From an uncultured Clostridium sp. (GTDB taxonomy: Bacteria; Bacillota; Clostridia; TANB77; CAG-508), in the NCBI GenBank assembly GCA_930982035.1, contig CAKNJL010000007.1, forward strand, positions 1-61,087: 61,087 nucleotides of DNA, in the 5' to 3' direction. The translations under genes were made by a program, and so were the position numbers. Below the pieces are notes generated by a model. It was not told the DNA's origin, searched no databases, and worked only from the letters and a program-made list of their open reading frames with translations. Position 1 is the stretch's first letter. Every line of letters begins with the position of its first letter. Of this stretch, positions 46,201-54,372 are shown one piece after another.

Positions 46201-46460
46201 GAAACACTGGTGACACTGGAAATACAGGAAATGTCGGAGACCCTGAAAATAATCCTGGTAACAACGAAGAAATAGAAAATAATGAAAATGTACAAAATAC
46301 TAATGATGTACAAAAAGGTGAAGAAAATAATTCAAAAATAGCAGAAGTAGCTGAATCACTAACTACTTCCCCACATACTGGAGATATGAATATAATAGCT
46401 TTAGTATCAATAATGATTGTTTCTTTAATCGGTATGATTATAGTAATAAAGAAAAAATAA
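43263..46460 (+). CDS. CAP-domain surface protein with nine Ig-like (BIG2) repeats and a sorting signal
   Basis: A 1065-residue wall protein. A signal peptide (IIAILLIFVILSTLISVPTS, cut near residue 31) precedes a CAP/SCP domain at about 45-175 with SHTRPDG, GENIAAG and HREAILN. Nine BIG2-like repeats of about 80-90 residues follow, each ending with a variant of IATVDxNGxVTAxxxGTxxIT. Next come a Gly/Thr/Asn-rich stalk (TGDTGNTGDTGNTG) and the C-terminal signal SPHTGD, a membrane helix and KKK. SPHTGD is an LPxTG-like motif, and a sortase B gene follows 63 bp downstream. AAGGGGG precedes the ATG. A role in adhesion or wall architecture is likely. Confidence 0.92.
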   Translation: MNTKKLLNNIIAILLIFVILSTLISVPTSLAVENFTVTINGTKNYDKANEVLTLSNQERQAVGASPLSLDKSLCDYAMLRAAEIAIYFSHTRPDGTSAIGPGHTSSGIFVNGENIAAGSPNAEGAMNQWMTSTDGHREAILNSTFNSIGIGSYTTSSGQTWWVQVFSQQNATEIATYTGTAQSTDTITVSPTTCPVTLSITGLNTSNSIDIGETISPTQVKITNNGWSLQQTPIQLSDVKWTSSDPAIFTVNANGTVKGISAGTATLTASLGNFSKTYTITVNPEESISLNKTSSTLWVGNTDTLSVSYIPEGSEQGTISWESSNPNVATVNSNGKITAVSKGTTTITATASKSGKTAKCEVTVNQPYTGMTLNTNSITLDKSKTANIEVTTIPTQADETASITFKSSNKDIATVDSNGTVTGVNAGTTQIIVTMKTNSTQQTFEAVCDITVQAHIESITIDNGDLTLYKGQTEALNVSFNPDDFVESKALEWTSDNTSVATVTQDDQGNTIVKAIAPGTANIAAKTVNGITDTITVTVPTVKIDTLTLNKNKTSIEKGQNETLIATILPENTTEDTTITWESSKENIATVDQNGNITAIAPGTTTITASTLSGLTAKCEVTVTCALESISLSSKNENLIANGTKKTVQLTVSKNPTDADPSIDDVQWTSGNDDIATVDENGLVTAVAPGTVIITATLDGKTDTCSIIVDTELKSVTIENQAQTLELVRKQTGKLNVILNPENATIIPTATWKSNNEDIATVDENGVVTAIAPGTAIITVDYGNGIIASRNVEVTEILANSITINNKVESMLINDIIKLGATLTPADATDNINWTSSDESILKVDQEGNVTALKAGKATITVSTDSGLTDSIEIEVTEKHIDSIIVSVSDDSIIEGANTQVGVTFNPTNITDIIESTTYEVSNPSIATVDKNGLVTGLKAGEVIVTVSVNAKQGDGTVKTIVSQVKLNIKEASESTGDTGNTGDTGNTGNVGDPENNPGNNEEIENNENVQNTNDVQKGEENNSKIAEVAESLTTSPHTGDMNIIALVSIMIVSLIGMIIVIKKK

Positions 46461-46470
46461 TTTATAAATA

Positions 46471-46504
46471 TAAGAGGCATACTAAGTTAGTTATATGCCT
46501 CTTA
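46471..46504 (+). terminator. Hairpin after the wall protein gene
   Basis: TAAGAGGCATA pairs with TATGCCTCTTA. It ends 19 bp before the srtB ATG and could reduce read-through into it. Confidence 0.65.
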
Positions 46505-46523
46505 TTAGATTTAGGAGTGTTAG

Positions 46524-47294
46524 ATGGCAAGACATTTAAAAGAAAAAAATAAAATTAAAATAAAAAAATGGAAAATTATAGCTTTTTCAATTTTCTTAAT
46601 AATTTTCTTATTCGCATTTATTAATTTGCTTAGATGGTTTATATACAACAAAAAAACTGATAATTTAATAGATAATATGATTGAAATTGGTTTCTCTAAC
46701 CAAAGTGAAAATACTGAAAATGTTGAAAATCCAATTAATTTTGAAAACTTAAAAAATATAAATTCTGATGTAGTAGGATGGATAAAAATCGAAAATACTG
46801 AAATAAATTATCCTATTGTAAAAACAACTGACAATGACTATTATCTTCATAGAGATATAAATAAAGAATATAATACATGTGGATGGATTTTTATGGATTA
46901 TAAAAATTCTAAAGATTTTATTGATAAAAATACAGTTATATATGGTCATAATATAAAATCTGGTTTAATGTTTGAACCATTGCAAAAAATTATAAATAAT
47001 GAATTAGGAAATAATATTATAATAGAAATTTATACTGAAACTGAAAAATTAAACTATAAAGTATTTTCTTCTTATATTGAAGAACCAGAAGATTATGCAA
47101 TAAAATCTAATATAGTTACTGAGGAAGAACAGTCAAAATATATTACAGAAATGTTGAAAAGAAGTTCTATTTCATATAATCTTATACCTAACAAGTCAGA
47201 TAAGTTATTAACTTTATCAACATGTGATAATACAGGAAACAAAAGGATTTTAATTCATAGTGTATATATTGGCGGAGAAAAGTATAATAAATAG
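46524..47294 (+). CDS. srtB: Class B sortase
   Basis: 256 residues: a basic cytoplasmic start, a transmembrane helix at about 18-38, and the SrtB-type domain with NSDVVGWIKIENTEINYPIV (about 76-95), the catalytic His in VIYGHNIKSG (about 142), the Cys in LTLSTCDN (about 232) and the Arg in KRILIHSVYI (about 240). The extra N-terminal helices and the ENxDxxGWIxI motif are diagnostic of class B. It directly follows a protein with an SPHTGD sorting signal, which is its likely substrate. Class B enzymes often use non-LPxTG motifs. Confidence 0.92.
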   Translation: MARHLKEKNKIKIKKWKIIAFSIFLIIFLFAFINLLRWFIYNKKTDNLIDNMIEIGFSNQSENTENVENPINFENLKNINSDVVGWIKIENTEINYPIVKTTDNDYYLHRDINKEYNTCGWIFMDYKNSKDFIDKNTVIYGHNIKSGLMFEPLQKIINNELGNNIIIEIYTETEKLNYKVFSSYIEEPEDYAIKSNIVTEEEQSKYITEMLKRSSISYNLIPNKSDKLLTLSTCDNTGNKRILIHSVYIGGEKYNK

Positions 47295-47304
47295 TTATTC
47301 ATAA

Positions 47305-47342
47305 AAAAAAACTTACAAACTTTTATAGTCTGTAAGTTTTTT
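47305..47342. terminator. Bidirectional terminator, srtB / tRNA-Gly
   Basis: AAAAAACTTACA pairs exactly with TGTAAGTTTTTT and gives a T-run on both strands. It ends 2 bp before the tRNA 3' end. Confidence 0.85.
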
Positions 47343-47344
47343 AT

Positions 47345-47418
<74 letters not shown>

Positions 47419-47439
47419 ATTTACTCTTGACATTTATAA

Positions 47440-47468
47440 ATTATAATGTTTTTAATAATATTTGTCAA
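47440..47468 (-). promoter_or_regulatory. Consensus promoter of tRNA-Gly
   Basis: On the minus strand TTGACA, 17 bp, TATAAT, about 22 bp before the mature tRNA 5' end. Confidence 0.85.
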
Positions 47469-47517
47469 TACTTTTTATAAAATTTTTTTAAAAAAATCTG
47501 TAATTTTTATTTACAAA

Positions 47518-47586
47518 TTGATTTAACTAATATAAAATACATATAATGATTTTGATGATTTTAGGAACACAAAAAAAAATCATCAC
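47518..47586 (+). promoter_or_regulatory. Promoter and leader hairpin of the Lon-like gene
   Basis: TTGATT, 18 bp, TATAAT (47518-47547), followed at once by a 10-bp stem, TGATGATTTT/AAAATCATCA (47553-47586), in the untranslated leader just before GGAGG. No CIRCE or CtsR-type operator is seen. Confidence 0.5.
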
Positions 47587-47607
47587 TAAAAAAATTGGAG
47601 GTAACAA

Positions 47608-50004
47608 ATGAAAAATCAAAATGAATTAAATTACAAGGATTTAAAAATGACTTGTAATCCAAATATTTTTAAATTTGACACTACAAAGGAATTAGAATCT
47701 CTTCATGAAGGTATTGGCCAAGATAGAGGTATAAGTGCCTTAGAGTTCGGAATTCAAGTAAATATAAAAGGATATAACCTATATTTAGAAGGGCCAAGTG
47801 GAGTTGGAAAAACTATGTATACAAAAAATTATTTAGACAAAATTGCCTCAAAAAAGAAAGTTCCTTCTGATTGGTGTTATATCTATAACTTTGATAATCC
47901 TAATGAGCCTATAGCTGTTGAATTGCCAGCTGGTCAAGGAAAAGAATTCAAAGATTCTATGGATGGCTTTATTAAAGAAATCAAAAAAGACATTAAGAAG
48001 ACTTTTAATGCTGATGATTTTGAAAAAGAAAAAGCTTTAATAAAACAAGAATATGAAACTAAGAGAACTGCTCTACTAGAAAAATTAAATCTAGATGCTG
48101 CAAAATATAATTTTTCTGTAAGATCTGCACAAAACGGTATCTACATGACACCTATTGTAAATGGAAAGCCAATTGAAGAAGAAGAATTTGACAAATTAGA
48201 GGACGAGCTTAAACAAGAATATGAAAAAAATTCTCTTATTGTACAAGAACAAATTATGAATGTTATAGGACAAATAAAAGAAATTGAAAGACAATCTGAC
48301 AAAAAAATATCTGAATGGCAATCTAATGTTGCACTTTTGACAGTCAATGTTCACATTAATTATTTAAAATCAAAATATAAAAGAAACAAAAAAATTAATA
48401 AATTCTTAACAGATGTAAAACAGGATGTACTAAAAAATATTTCTACATTCTTAGAAGAAGATTCACATCAAAATACACAAATTGTACAACAAAATCCTGT
48501 GGTAAAAAAGCCTGATCCTACATTAAATTATAGAGTAAATCTTTTTGTAGATAACTCAAACCGTGAAGGTGCGCCAGTTATTATGGACACTAACTATTCT
48601 TATCATAATATTTTCGGTTCACTAGAATATGAAAACTATTATGGTTCATTAAAAACTGACCATACAATGTTAAAAGCAGGTTTAATGCAAAAAGCAAATG
48701 GTGGATATATAATTTTTCAAGCCAAAGATTTACTTGCAAATGGTATGTGTTATGAAGCACTAAAAAAAGCATTAAGAGTAAAAAATATTGGAATAGAAAA
48801 TACTGCTGACCAAAGGTCTTCTATGGTCTTAGTATCTTTAAAACCAGAACCAATTCCTTTGAATTTAAAAGTAATATTAATTGGAAATGCTAATATTTAT
48901 CAAACTTTACTTGCTATGGATTCTGATTTCAGAAAATTATTCAAAATCAAAGTAGAATTTGAAGATGATGCACCTATAACAGACGAAAACTTAAATAAAT
49001 TAGCTAGAATCGTACATGGTTTTTGTGAAAATGAAGAATTACCACATTTAGATAAATCCGCAATGGCAAGGCTTGTAGAATATGCTTCAAAAGTGGCTGG
49101 TAGCCATAAAAAACTCTCAACACGTTTTGATGATTTAACACAAGTAGTTGGTGAAGCCGCAACTTGGGCAAAATTATCTAGGTCAAAAGTAGTTACAGAA
49201 AAATTTGTGCAAAAAGCACTAGATGAAAGAATTAATAGAGTAAAAAAATATGACTCTAAATATGTAGAAATGATTAGAGAAAACTCTCTTCTTATAAATA
49301 CTTCTGGATTTGAAGTTGGTACATTAAATGGTTTAACAGTTATGAGTATTGGTGATTATACATTTGGAAAACCTGCAAAAATAACAGTCAATACTTATAC
49401 TGGAAAAAGTGGAGTTGTAAATATAGAAAGAGAAGTTGAAATTTCTGGACCTTCACATTCTAAAGGTGTACTTATTCTTTCCGGATATTTAGGAGAAATG
49501 TTCGCACAAGATATTCCTTTATGTTTAACAGCTAGTATATGTTTTGAACAATTATATAATGGTGTAGATGGTGACAGTGCTTCTAGTACAGAATTATATG
49601 GATTACTTTCTAGCCTTTCAGGTATTCCTATAAATCAATCTATAGCAGTTACTGGTTCTGTAAATCAAAAAGGACAAATACAACCTATTGGTGGTGTAAA
49701 TGAAAAAATTGAAGGATTTTTCCAAATATGTAAGATGCGTGGTCTAAATGGAGAACATGGTGTAATGATTCCTGTTCAAAATGTTGACAATCTTCAATTG
49801 TCTGATGAAATAATTGAAGCTGTAAAAAATAAATTATTTCACATTTATGCTATATCAACAATAGAAGAAGGAATTGAAATTTTAACCGGTGTTCCTGCTG
49901 GTAAAAAAGATAAAAATGGAAAATTCCCTTCTGGTACTATTAATGATTTAGTTTATAAAAAGTTGAAAAAATATGCTGAAATAAATACTGAAAAAGACAA
50001 ATAA
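47608..50004 (+). CDS. Lon-like ATP-dependent protease (AAA_32/S16 type)
   Basis: A 798-residue soluble AAA+ protease related to the LonB/Lon-2 group. It has an N-terminal ATPase with Walker A LEGPSGVGKTMY (about 56-67), an inserted helical/coiled region (about 125-300) and QKANGGYIIFQAKDLLANG (Walker B region, about 365). The C-terminal S16 protease domain has the catalytic Ser in GVDGDSASSTEL (about 653) and the Lys in KGQIQPIGGVNEKIEGF (about 694). AATTGGAGG precedes the ATG. It is monocistronic, and its TAA runs into a REP-like palindrome. Confidence 0.92.
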   Translation: MKNQNELNYKDLKMTCNPNIFKFDTTKELESLHEGIGQDRGISALEFGIQVNIKGYNLYLEGPSGVGKTMYTKNYLDKIASKKKVPSDWCYIYNFDNPNEPIAVELPAGQGKEFKDSMDGFIKEIKKDIKKTFNADDFEKEKALIKQEYETKRTALLEKLNLDAAKYNFSVRSAQNGIYMTPIVNGKPIEEEEFDKLEDELKQEYEKNSLIVQEQIMNVIGQIKEIERQSDKKISEWQSNVALLTVNVHINYLKSKYKRNKKINKFLTDVKQDVLKNISTFLEEDSHQNTQIVQQNPVVKKPDPTLNYRVNLFVDNSNREGAPVIMDTNYSYHNIFGSLEYENYYGSLKTDHTMLKAGLMQKANGGYIIFQAKDLLANGMCYEALKKALRVKNIGIENTADQRSSMVLVSLKPEPIPLNLKVILIGNANIYQTLLAMDSDFRKLFKIKVEFEDDAPITDENLNKLARIVHGFCENEELPHLDKSAMARLVEYASKVAGSHKKLSTRFDDLTQVVGEAATWAKLSRSKVVTEKFVQKALDERINRVKKYDSKYVEMIRENSLLINTSGFEVGTLNGLTVMSIGDYTFGKPAKITVNTYTGKSGVVNIEREVEISGPSHSKGVLILSGYLGEMFAQDIPLCLTASICFEQLYNGVDGDSASSTELYGLLSSLSGIPINQSIAVTGSVNQKGQIQPIGGVNEKIEGFFQICKMRGLNGEHGVMIPVQNVDNLQLSDEIIEAVKNKLFHIYAISTIEEGIEILTGVPAGKKDKNGKFPSGTINDLVYKKLKKYAEINTEKDK

Positions 50005-50122
50005 GGACGTGAGAAATTATACGAAAAGGGACAGACTTCAAAATTATAAAAATTAAGTATTTATATCTTTTTTGAGGTCTGTCCCTTTTGGGTTCTTTTG
50101 GGTACGATTTCGCACGTCCCTA
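50002..50122. repeat. REP-like palindrome spanning two stop codons
   Basis: The left arm is TAAGGACGTG...GAAAAGGGACAGAC. The right arm, read on the minus strand, is TAGGGACGTGCGAAATCG...AAAAGGGACAGACC. The arms match with indels around an AT-rich centre. It contains the stop codon of the Lon-like gene on one side and of the DUF4363 gene on the other. It has the same GGACGTG...GGGACAG unit as 17656, 21300 and 38494, without the conserved head. Confidence 0.8.
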
Positions 50123-50581
50123 AAAAATATTTTGTAAATTGAAAGAATATTTATCTTCAATATGATTTAACACAAATATAACTTCATTAATTTCCTTTAT
50201 CCCTTCTTCATATTGACCTAATTTTATATATGTCTTTACATTTTCTAAATTTTTTGAAACTTTTTCAAGTTCTTCATGCTCAATATAATATGCTAGTTTA
50301 GAAAACATATCATCCCATTCTTTAGAAATTACCTCTTCTCTATTTTTTATCTCTTCATCCTTAACATCTTTTTCCTCATTTTTAACTGTTTCTTCAGTAC
50401 CTACTTGCTTATTTTCCATTTCCGTATTACTTACTTCTAAATCTCCATTCATTGTTTCTTCTAATTCTTCTAACTTTGCATTTATATCATCAATTGAATT
50501 TCTAGTATATCCTTGTGTTACACCATTTCCGATTAATATTCCTATAATGATAACTGTACATATAATAAATTCTTTAACCAT
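50120..50581 (-). CDS. DUF4363 family protein
   Basis: 153 residues: one N-terminal transmembrane helix (FIICTVIIIGILIGNGVTQG, about 4-23) and an acidic, largely helical extracellular domain (EWDDMFSKLAYYIEHEELEK, INEVIFVLNHIE). DUF4363 proteins are commonly encoded next to DUF421 membrane proteins in Clostridia, as here (1-bp gap). The ATG at 50581 has AAGGAAGGAAAG upstream. An in-frame start 51 bp earlier lies within the DUF421 gene. Confidence 0.8.
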   Translation of the reverse strand: MVKEFIICTVIIIGILIGNGVTQGYTRNSIDDINAKLEELEETMNGDLEVSNTEMENKQVGTEETVKNEEKDVKDEEIKNREEVISKEWDDMFSKLAYYIEHEELEKVSKNLENVKTYIKLGQYEEGIKEINEVIFVLNHIEDKYSFNLQNIF

Positions 50582-50582
50582 T

Positions 50583-51263
50583 TTATTTTTTCTTTCCTTC
50601 CTTTTTTTGACAAAAGATTTGACTTTTTCCATCTATTGTTACAACTAATGCCTCTTCTGGTTTCATTTTAAATGGCACTAATTGTTTTTCTAACCATTTA
50701 TAATCTTTACCGATTTTATTTAAATTTTGCTCCATTACTTTTCCGTCTATAACTAAATCATATGGTATCCCTTCATATTCTGGAACAATATTGAAATCTT
50801 CTGGTATGGTTCCTCTCTTTTCCGGTTTTTGTATTACAGTTACTTCTCCACTTGTCTCCAATATTGCATACTCTACATCTCCTAAATTTACAATATTATT
50901 TCTTCTTAACCTTTCTTGTAATTCATTAATTGTGAATCTTTCTTTCTTTAAAACTTTTTCATCTATTTTTCCTCTATATATTAATATGCTTGGTTTTCCA
51001 CATATTACTTTTCTTAAATTTATACTTTTTATATTAATTACTGAAATTATTAGATGCATTACTAACAAACCTAATATTGGGATGATTCCATTAAATATTG
51101 GAATTCCTATTTCTGTCATTGGAATTGAGGCTAAATCTGCAATCATAATTGAAATAGCAAGTTCAAATGGTTGCATTTGGCTTATTTCCCTTTTTCCCAT
51201 TAATCTCATTACTATTAAAACTATTATGTATAAAACAATTGATCTAAAAAAAGTTATTAACAC
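50583..51263 (-). CDS. DUF421 (YetF/YcaP-like) membrane protein
   Basis: 226 residues: three N-terminal transmembrane helices with VMRLMGKREISQMQPFELAI (about 18-37, the family hallmark), then a cytoplasmic DUF421 domain with GKPSILIYRGKIDEKVLKKE and DVEYAILETSGEVTVIQKPE. The start is taken as the GTG at 51263 because GGAGG lies 8 nt before it. Longer in-frame starts have none. It is paired with DUF4363. In Bacillus, related proteins affect the spore or membrane, but the function is unresolved. Confidence 0.88.
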   Translation of the reverse strand: MLITFFRSIVLYIIVLIVMRLMGKREISQMQPFELAISIMIADLASIPMTEIGIPIFNGIIPILGLLVMHLIISVINIKSINLRKVICGKPSILIYRGKIDEKVLKKERFTINELQERLRRNNIVNLGDVEYAILETSGEVTVIQKPEKRGTIPEDFNIVPEYEGIPYDLVIDGKVMEQNLNKIGKDYKWLEKQLVPFKMKPEEALVVTIDGKSQIFCQKKEGKKK

Positions 51264-51461
51264 AAAAAGACCTCCATTTGAGTAAAATTTAAAATACATT
51301 AAATCATGTTGTCAATTTTTTACTATATTTGTATTTGATTACTCATATTTTTTAAATTCTTTTATGTTTTTATTTTTTACAACTATTAATTATTTTATAC
51401 TTGTTTTGAATAATTATTTTTTTTTTGCAAATAATATTTTTAGAACCTGAAAAAATTGCCG
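51264..51461. other. AT-rich intergenic stretch, no gene
   Basis: This spacer upstream of DUF421 carries long T- and A-runs and no recognisable reading frame or strong palindrome. Confidence 0.3.
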
Positions 51462-51740
51462 GACAAATCTCGTTTTGCAAGAACTTTTCTCTACTTTTCT
51501 AATTTAACTATATATATTTAAGTTCTCAAAAAGGCGTAAAGATTTGTCGACGCGAAAAATTGTATAGCAATTTTTCTGTGCAACGTTGTTTTATTATTGA
51601 ATAGAAAAAATCAACTTTTTCTTATTCAATAAAAAATTTTTAATTATAGGAAACTCTATTAAACTTTTTAGTTTTCATTACTAAATGAAAATAAATTAAA
51701 TATTATTTTATTTTCAAAAGAAATTCAATTTCCTATAATT
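51462..51740 (+). repeat. Three-hairpin structured repeat, copy 2, plus outer TATAGGAAA stem
   Basis: Stem I: outer GACAAATCT/AGATTTGTC (51462-51549) with inner AGAACTT/AAGTTCT. Stem II: GAAAAATTG...CAATTTTTC followed by TGTGCA (about 51554-51580). Stem III: TTATTGAATA.GAAAAA/TTTTTC.TATTCAATAA (about 51594-51632). A further stem AATTATAGGAAA/TTTCCTATAATT spans 51642-51740. Stems I-III are the reverse-orientation counterpart of 26222-26390, with the stem I loop start TTCTCTACTTTT also shared. It ends 28 bp before the holin-like ATG. Confidence 0.65.
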
Positions 51741-51767
51741 TAACAAAAACTAAGGAGGTTATATACT

Positions 51768-52142
51768 ATGTCTGAAACAAGAGGAACTAATGCTAAAACA
51801 GGAACTTCGACAGTATGGCAAATTGTTGGTAGATTAGTAACTGCTGCTATCGTATTAGCTGTTACAGCATTCTTTACTCCAGGTTTTAGTATTAATAATT
51901 TTGCAACACTTATTATAGCAGCTGTTGTTTTAAGTGTTATAGACTATTTAGTTGTAAAATTCACTGGATTACATGCTAGTCCTTTTGGTAAAGGATTTGT
52001 AGGTTTTGCTTTAGCAGCTATTACATTATATGTTACTCAATTTTTTGTAGCTGGTTACACAATTTCTTGGATTGCAGCTATAATAGGAGCTTTAATTTAT
52101 GGTGTTGTTGATTATTTTATTCCTGGAAATCAAACAATGTAA
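51768..52142 (+). CDS. Phage holin family 4-like small membrane protein
   Basis: 124 residues with four hydrophobic segments (LVTAAIVLAVTAFFTPGF, LIIAAVVLSVIDYLVV, GFVGFALAAITLYVTQFFV, IAAIIGALIYGVVDYFI), the pattern of the PF04020-type 'phage holin' family. These proteins are widespread on chromosomes and usually not phage-linked. No other phage gene is nearby. AAGGAGGT lies before the ATG. Confidence 0.8.
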   Translation: MSETRGTNAKTGTSTVWQIVGRLVTAAIVLAVTAFFTPGFSINNFATLIIAAVVLSVIDYLVVKFTGLHASPFGKGFVGFALAAITLYVTQFFVAGYTISWIAAIIGALIYGVVDYFIPGNQTM

Positions 52143-52224
52143 TTTATTATGACTTATGTTAAAAACTAATCTAGACACAGAAATTTTATGTTATTGGAAA
52201 ATTTTTTGATTTTACTATAACAAA

Positions 52225-52257
52225 AAAGAACATTAGATTATAATTCTAATGTTCTTT
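52225..52257. terminator. Bidirectional terminator
   Basis: AAAGAACATTAGA pairs with TCTAATGTTCTTT, between the convergent holin-like and sortase genes. Confidence 0.85.
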
Positions 52258-52276
52258 CTATATATTTGACATTTTA

Positions 52277-52939
52277 TTATTCAGCACTTGCAAAAATTAT
52301 TAGTCTTTTACTACTATCATCATTACATGTTGATAATGTAATTTCTGGTTTTCCTGCTGTGTCTCTAGAATAGAAACTTGCATCTTCTGGAGTTGTCTCA
52401 AATTTATTATAAATTGTATATGTTAATCTGTTTTTTGAATTATCTGTTATGTATATCTTATCTCCATTGTTTAATCTCTTATTATTAGAGAAAAATAGTC
52501 CATTTCTGTAGTTATGCCCTATTATAACTGTATTTCCTACTTGATTTATTCCAGCCCCATAAAGCATTGCAACTGAAGTTTCAAGTGAACTTTTACTTAC
52601 TTTTTGTAATATAGGATATTCTATATTTGTTGCTGGGATTTCTATTGTTCCTACTACATTAAACCCTTTATATGTTGGCATTTCATTTCCACTACCAGAT
52701 ACAGTATTTGTTTTCTCTATGCTATCTATTGGGTTTGTTGCTGTAGTATTATCATCAGATGTATTTGTATCTTCTTCTGGTACATCCTCTGTATAATTAT
52801 CTACGAATGCTAATGCGTCTTTTTCTAAGAAATATTTTTTATACCAATCATATCCTAAAAAACCTAATAAACCTAAAATTGCAACTATTACTATTACTAA
52901 TATTACAGTTAATACTTTACTATATTTACTCTCAAACAT
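52277..52939 (-). CDS. Sortase family protein (class D/E-like), second copy
   Basis: 220 residues: a transmembrane helix at about 10-30 (VLTVILVIVIVAILGLLGFL), an acidic Thr/Asn-rich linker and a sortase barrel with TIEIPATNIEYPIL (about 103), the His in VIIGHNYRNG (about 143), the Cys in ITLSTCNDD (about 207) and the Arg in SKRLIIFAS. The His and Cys surroundings (GHNYRN...FFS, TLSTCNDDSSKR) closely match the sortase at 21670, so the two are paralogues. The ATG at 52939 has GGAGGTAAAAGG upstream. A 72-bp longer frame is rejected. Confidence 0.88.
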   Translation of the reverse strand: MFESKYSKVLTVILVIVIVAILGLLGFLGYDWYKKYFLEKDALAFVDNYTEDVPEEDTNTSDDNTTATNPIDSIEKTNTVSGSGNEMPTYKGFNVVGTIEIPATNIEYPILQKVSKSSLETSVAMLYGAGINQVGNTVIIGHNYRNGLFFSNNKRLNNGDKIYITDNSKNRLTYTIYNKFETTPEDASFYSRDTAGKPEITLSTCNDDSSKRLIIFASAE

Positions 52940-53050
52940 ACCTTTTACCTCCATATAATAAAATAAATTCCCACTAAATATATTATAGCATAAGTTAAAA
53001 GAAAAGTACATACTTTTTGCAAAATTTAAGACACATCAGAAGATGTGTCT

Positions 53051-54127
53051 CTATTTTACATATTCATTTAATGGTTTTATTCTATAATTCAATTCTCCCA
53101 TTTCTTCTGTTGGAACATAACCAGCTCTTGCATTTATAACATCTGGTATTCTATTTACTACAGATGCACAGGTTAATTCTACTGTAGATGGTCTATTTAT
53201 AATTAATGTAGTATTTGGTTCTCCTTCAATTGTCCACTCATTTTTATCAAAATCTTCCTTAGAATATACTTTTCCTATGCATTGACTTTCTATTGTAATT
53301 CCTTCTTCTGTCTCTGTTGTAACAACAGCACTCATTCCTGTTGCCATTCCAGCTTTTACTGTCATACCTAGTGTTGAAGATTCAATATCTTCTTTATATG
53401 TTTGTGGTACTGTTTTTTGTGTCTGTGATTTAACTGTTAAACCTAATTTAGCACATAACCAGCCATTAACATTCCACATATATGAAGGTAAATATTCTCC
53501 TTTATTTATAATCTCTTGTCTTTCTTCATCTGATATTCTATCTACTGACGCTACTTGTTTATCAAATTCCTCTAATGTTAATCCTGCGCCATGAGCTTTT
53601 GCTAATGCAATACCATAGTCTTCTACATTATAACTTGAACTTCCTTTTATTTTTGTTATTTTATGTGTTGAACCTGCAATGCTAGAAATAAGTTGTCCCC
53701 AATAAATATCTTGATATCCACTTCCTGTTATCGTACAATTTGTACTTTTTGCTGTTTCATCTAATCTGTTTGTTACTCCTGGATTTGAATTTTCTGGATA
53801 AAATGCTTCTTCACATGTTGTTATTGCATTAATTCCCAATTTTGCACATAACATTAAAGCATCTTCAACATCACTAATTAAACTCATTGTTGTTACAATT
53901 GCTATATCTGGTTTTGTTTCTTTTAACATATTTTCTGCATCTTCTAAGCTTACAACTTTTACTCCTTTATTTTCACATCCTATTATTTCTCCAATGTCTT
54001 TACCTATTACGTCTGGATTTACATCAATTGCTCCTACAATTTCTGCTCCTTTTTCATGTACATACCTCATTGTATATACACTCATTTTTCCAGTACCATA
54101 TTGTACTACTCTGATTTTTCTTTCCAA
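53051..54127 (-). CDS. 2,4-diaminopentanoate dehydrogenase-like oxidoreductase
   Basis: 358 residues with an N-terminal Rossmann fold (VVQYGTGKMSVYTMRYVHEKG, about 6-25), AIDVNPDVIGKDIGEI, ITTCEEAFYP (about 104) and the central GSGYQDIYWGQLISSIAGS (about 136). The architecture is that of dihydrodipicolinate reductase-like proteins including Ord, the ornithine-fermentation enzyme. No other ornithine pathway gene is nearby, so the substrate is uncertain. The start is taken as the TTG at 54127, which has AAGGAG upstream. Confidence 0.75.
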   Translation of the reverse strand: MERKIRVVQYGTGKMSVYTMRYVHEKGAEIVGAIDVNPDVIGKDIGEIIGCENKGVKVVSLEDAENMLKETKPDIAIVTTMSLISDVEDALMLCAKLGINAITTCEEAFYPENSNPGVTNRLDETAKSTNCTITGSGYQDIYWGQLISSIAGSTHKITKIKGSSSYNVEDYGIALAKAHGAGLTLEEFDKQVASVDRISDEERQEIINKGEYLPSYMWNVNGWLCAKLGLTVKSQTQKTVPQTYKEDIESSTLGMTVKAGMATGMSAVVTTETEEGITIESQCIGKVYSKEDFDKNEWTIEGEPNTTLIINRPSTVELTCASVVNRIPDVINARAGYVPTEEMGELNYRIKPLNEYVK

Positions 54128-54150
54128 AAAAATCACTCCTTATTAATAAA

Positions 54151-54216
54151 TTTAGGTTTTTAATAAAGGATTTTTACCTATAAACCTTTTTCTTATGTGT
54201 ATTGATTGATACACAT
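54151..54216 (-). promoter_or_regulatory. Leader hairpins upstream of the dehydrogenase-like gene
   Basis: On the minus strand TGTGTAT/ATACACA (54197-54216) is followed by AAAAGGTTTATAGG and CCTTTATTAAAAACCTAAA (54151-54190). The second matches the proS leader at 28481 with a compensated inner stem. It ends 24 nt before the start codon. Confidence 0.4.
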
Positions 54217-54372
54217 TTTTCTTTATTTTAATTATTTACTTTTTATTACATAATTATGCAATAAAAAGCAATATTTAGCTTTATATTTTTTGTGAATCAA
54301 TCTAAATAAAGTAATATTCAAAATCTTAATTTCTATATATGCCATTGAAAAAGTAAAAATAGAAGAATTTTT

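Noticed and set aside
51768..52142. Prophage, based on the holin-like protein
   Set aside because: The PF04020-type family is common on chromosomes, and no lysin, integrase or structural gene is nearby.
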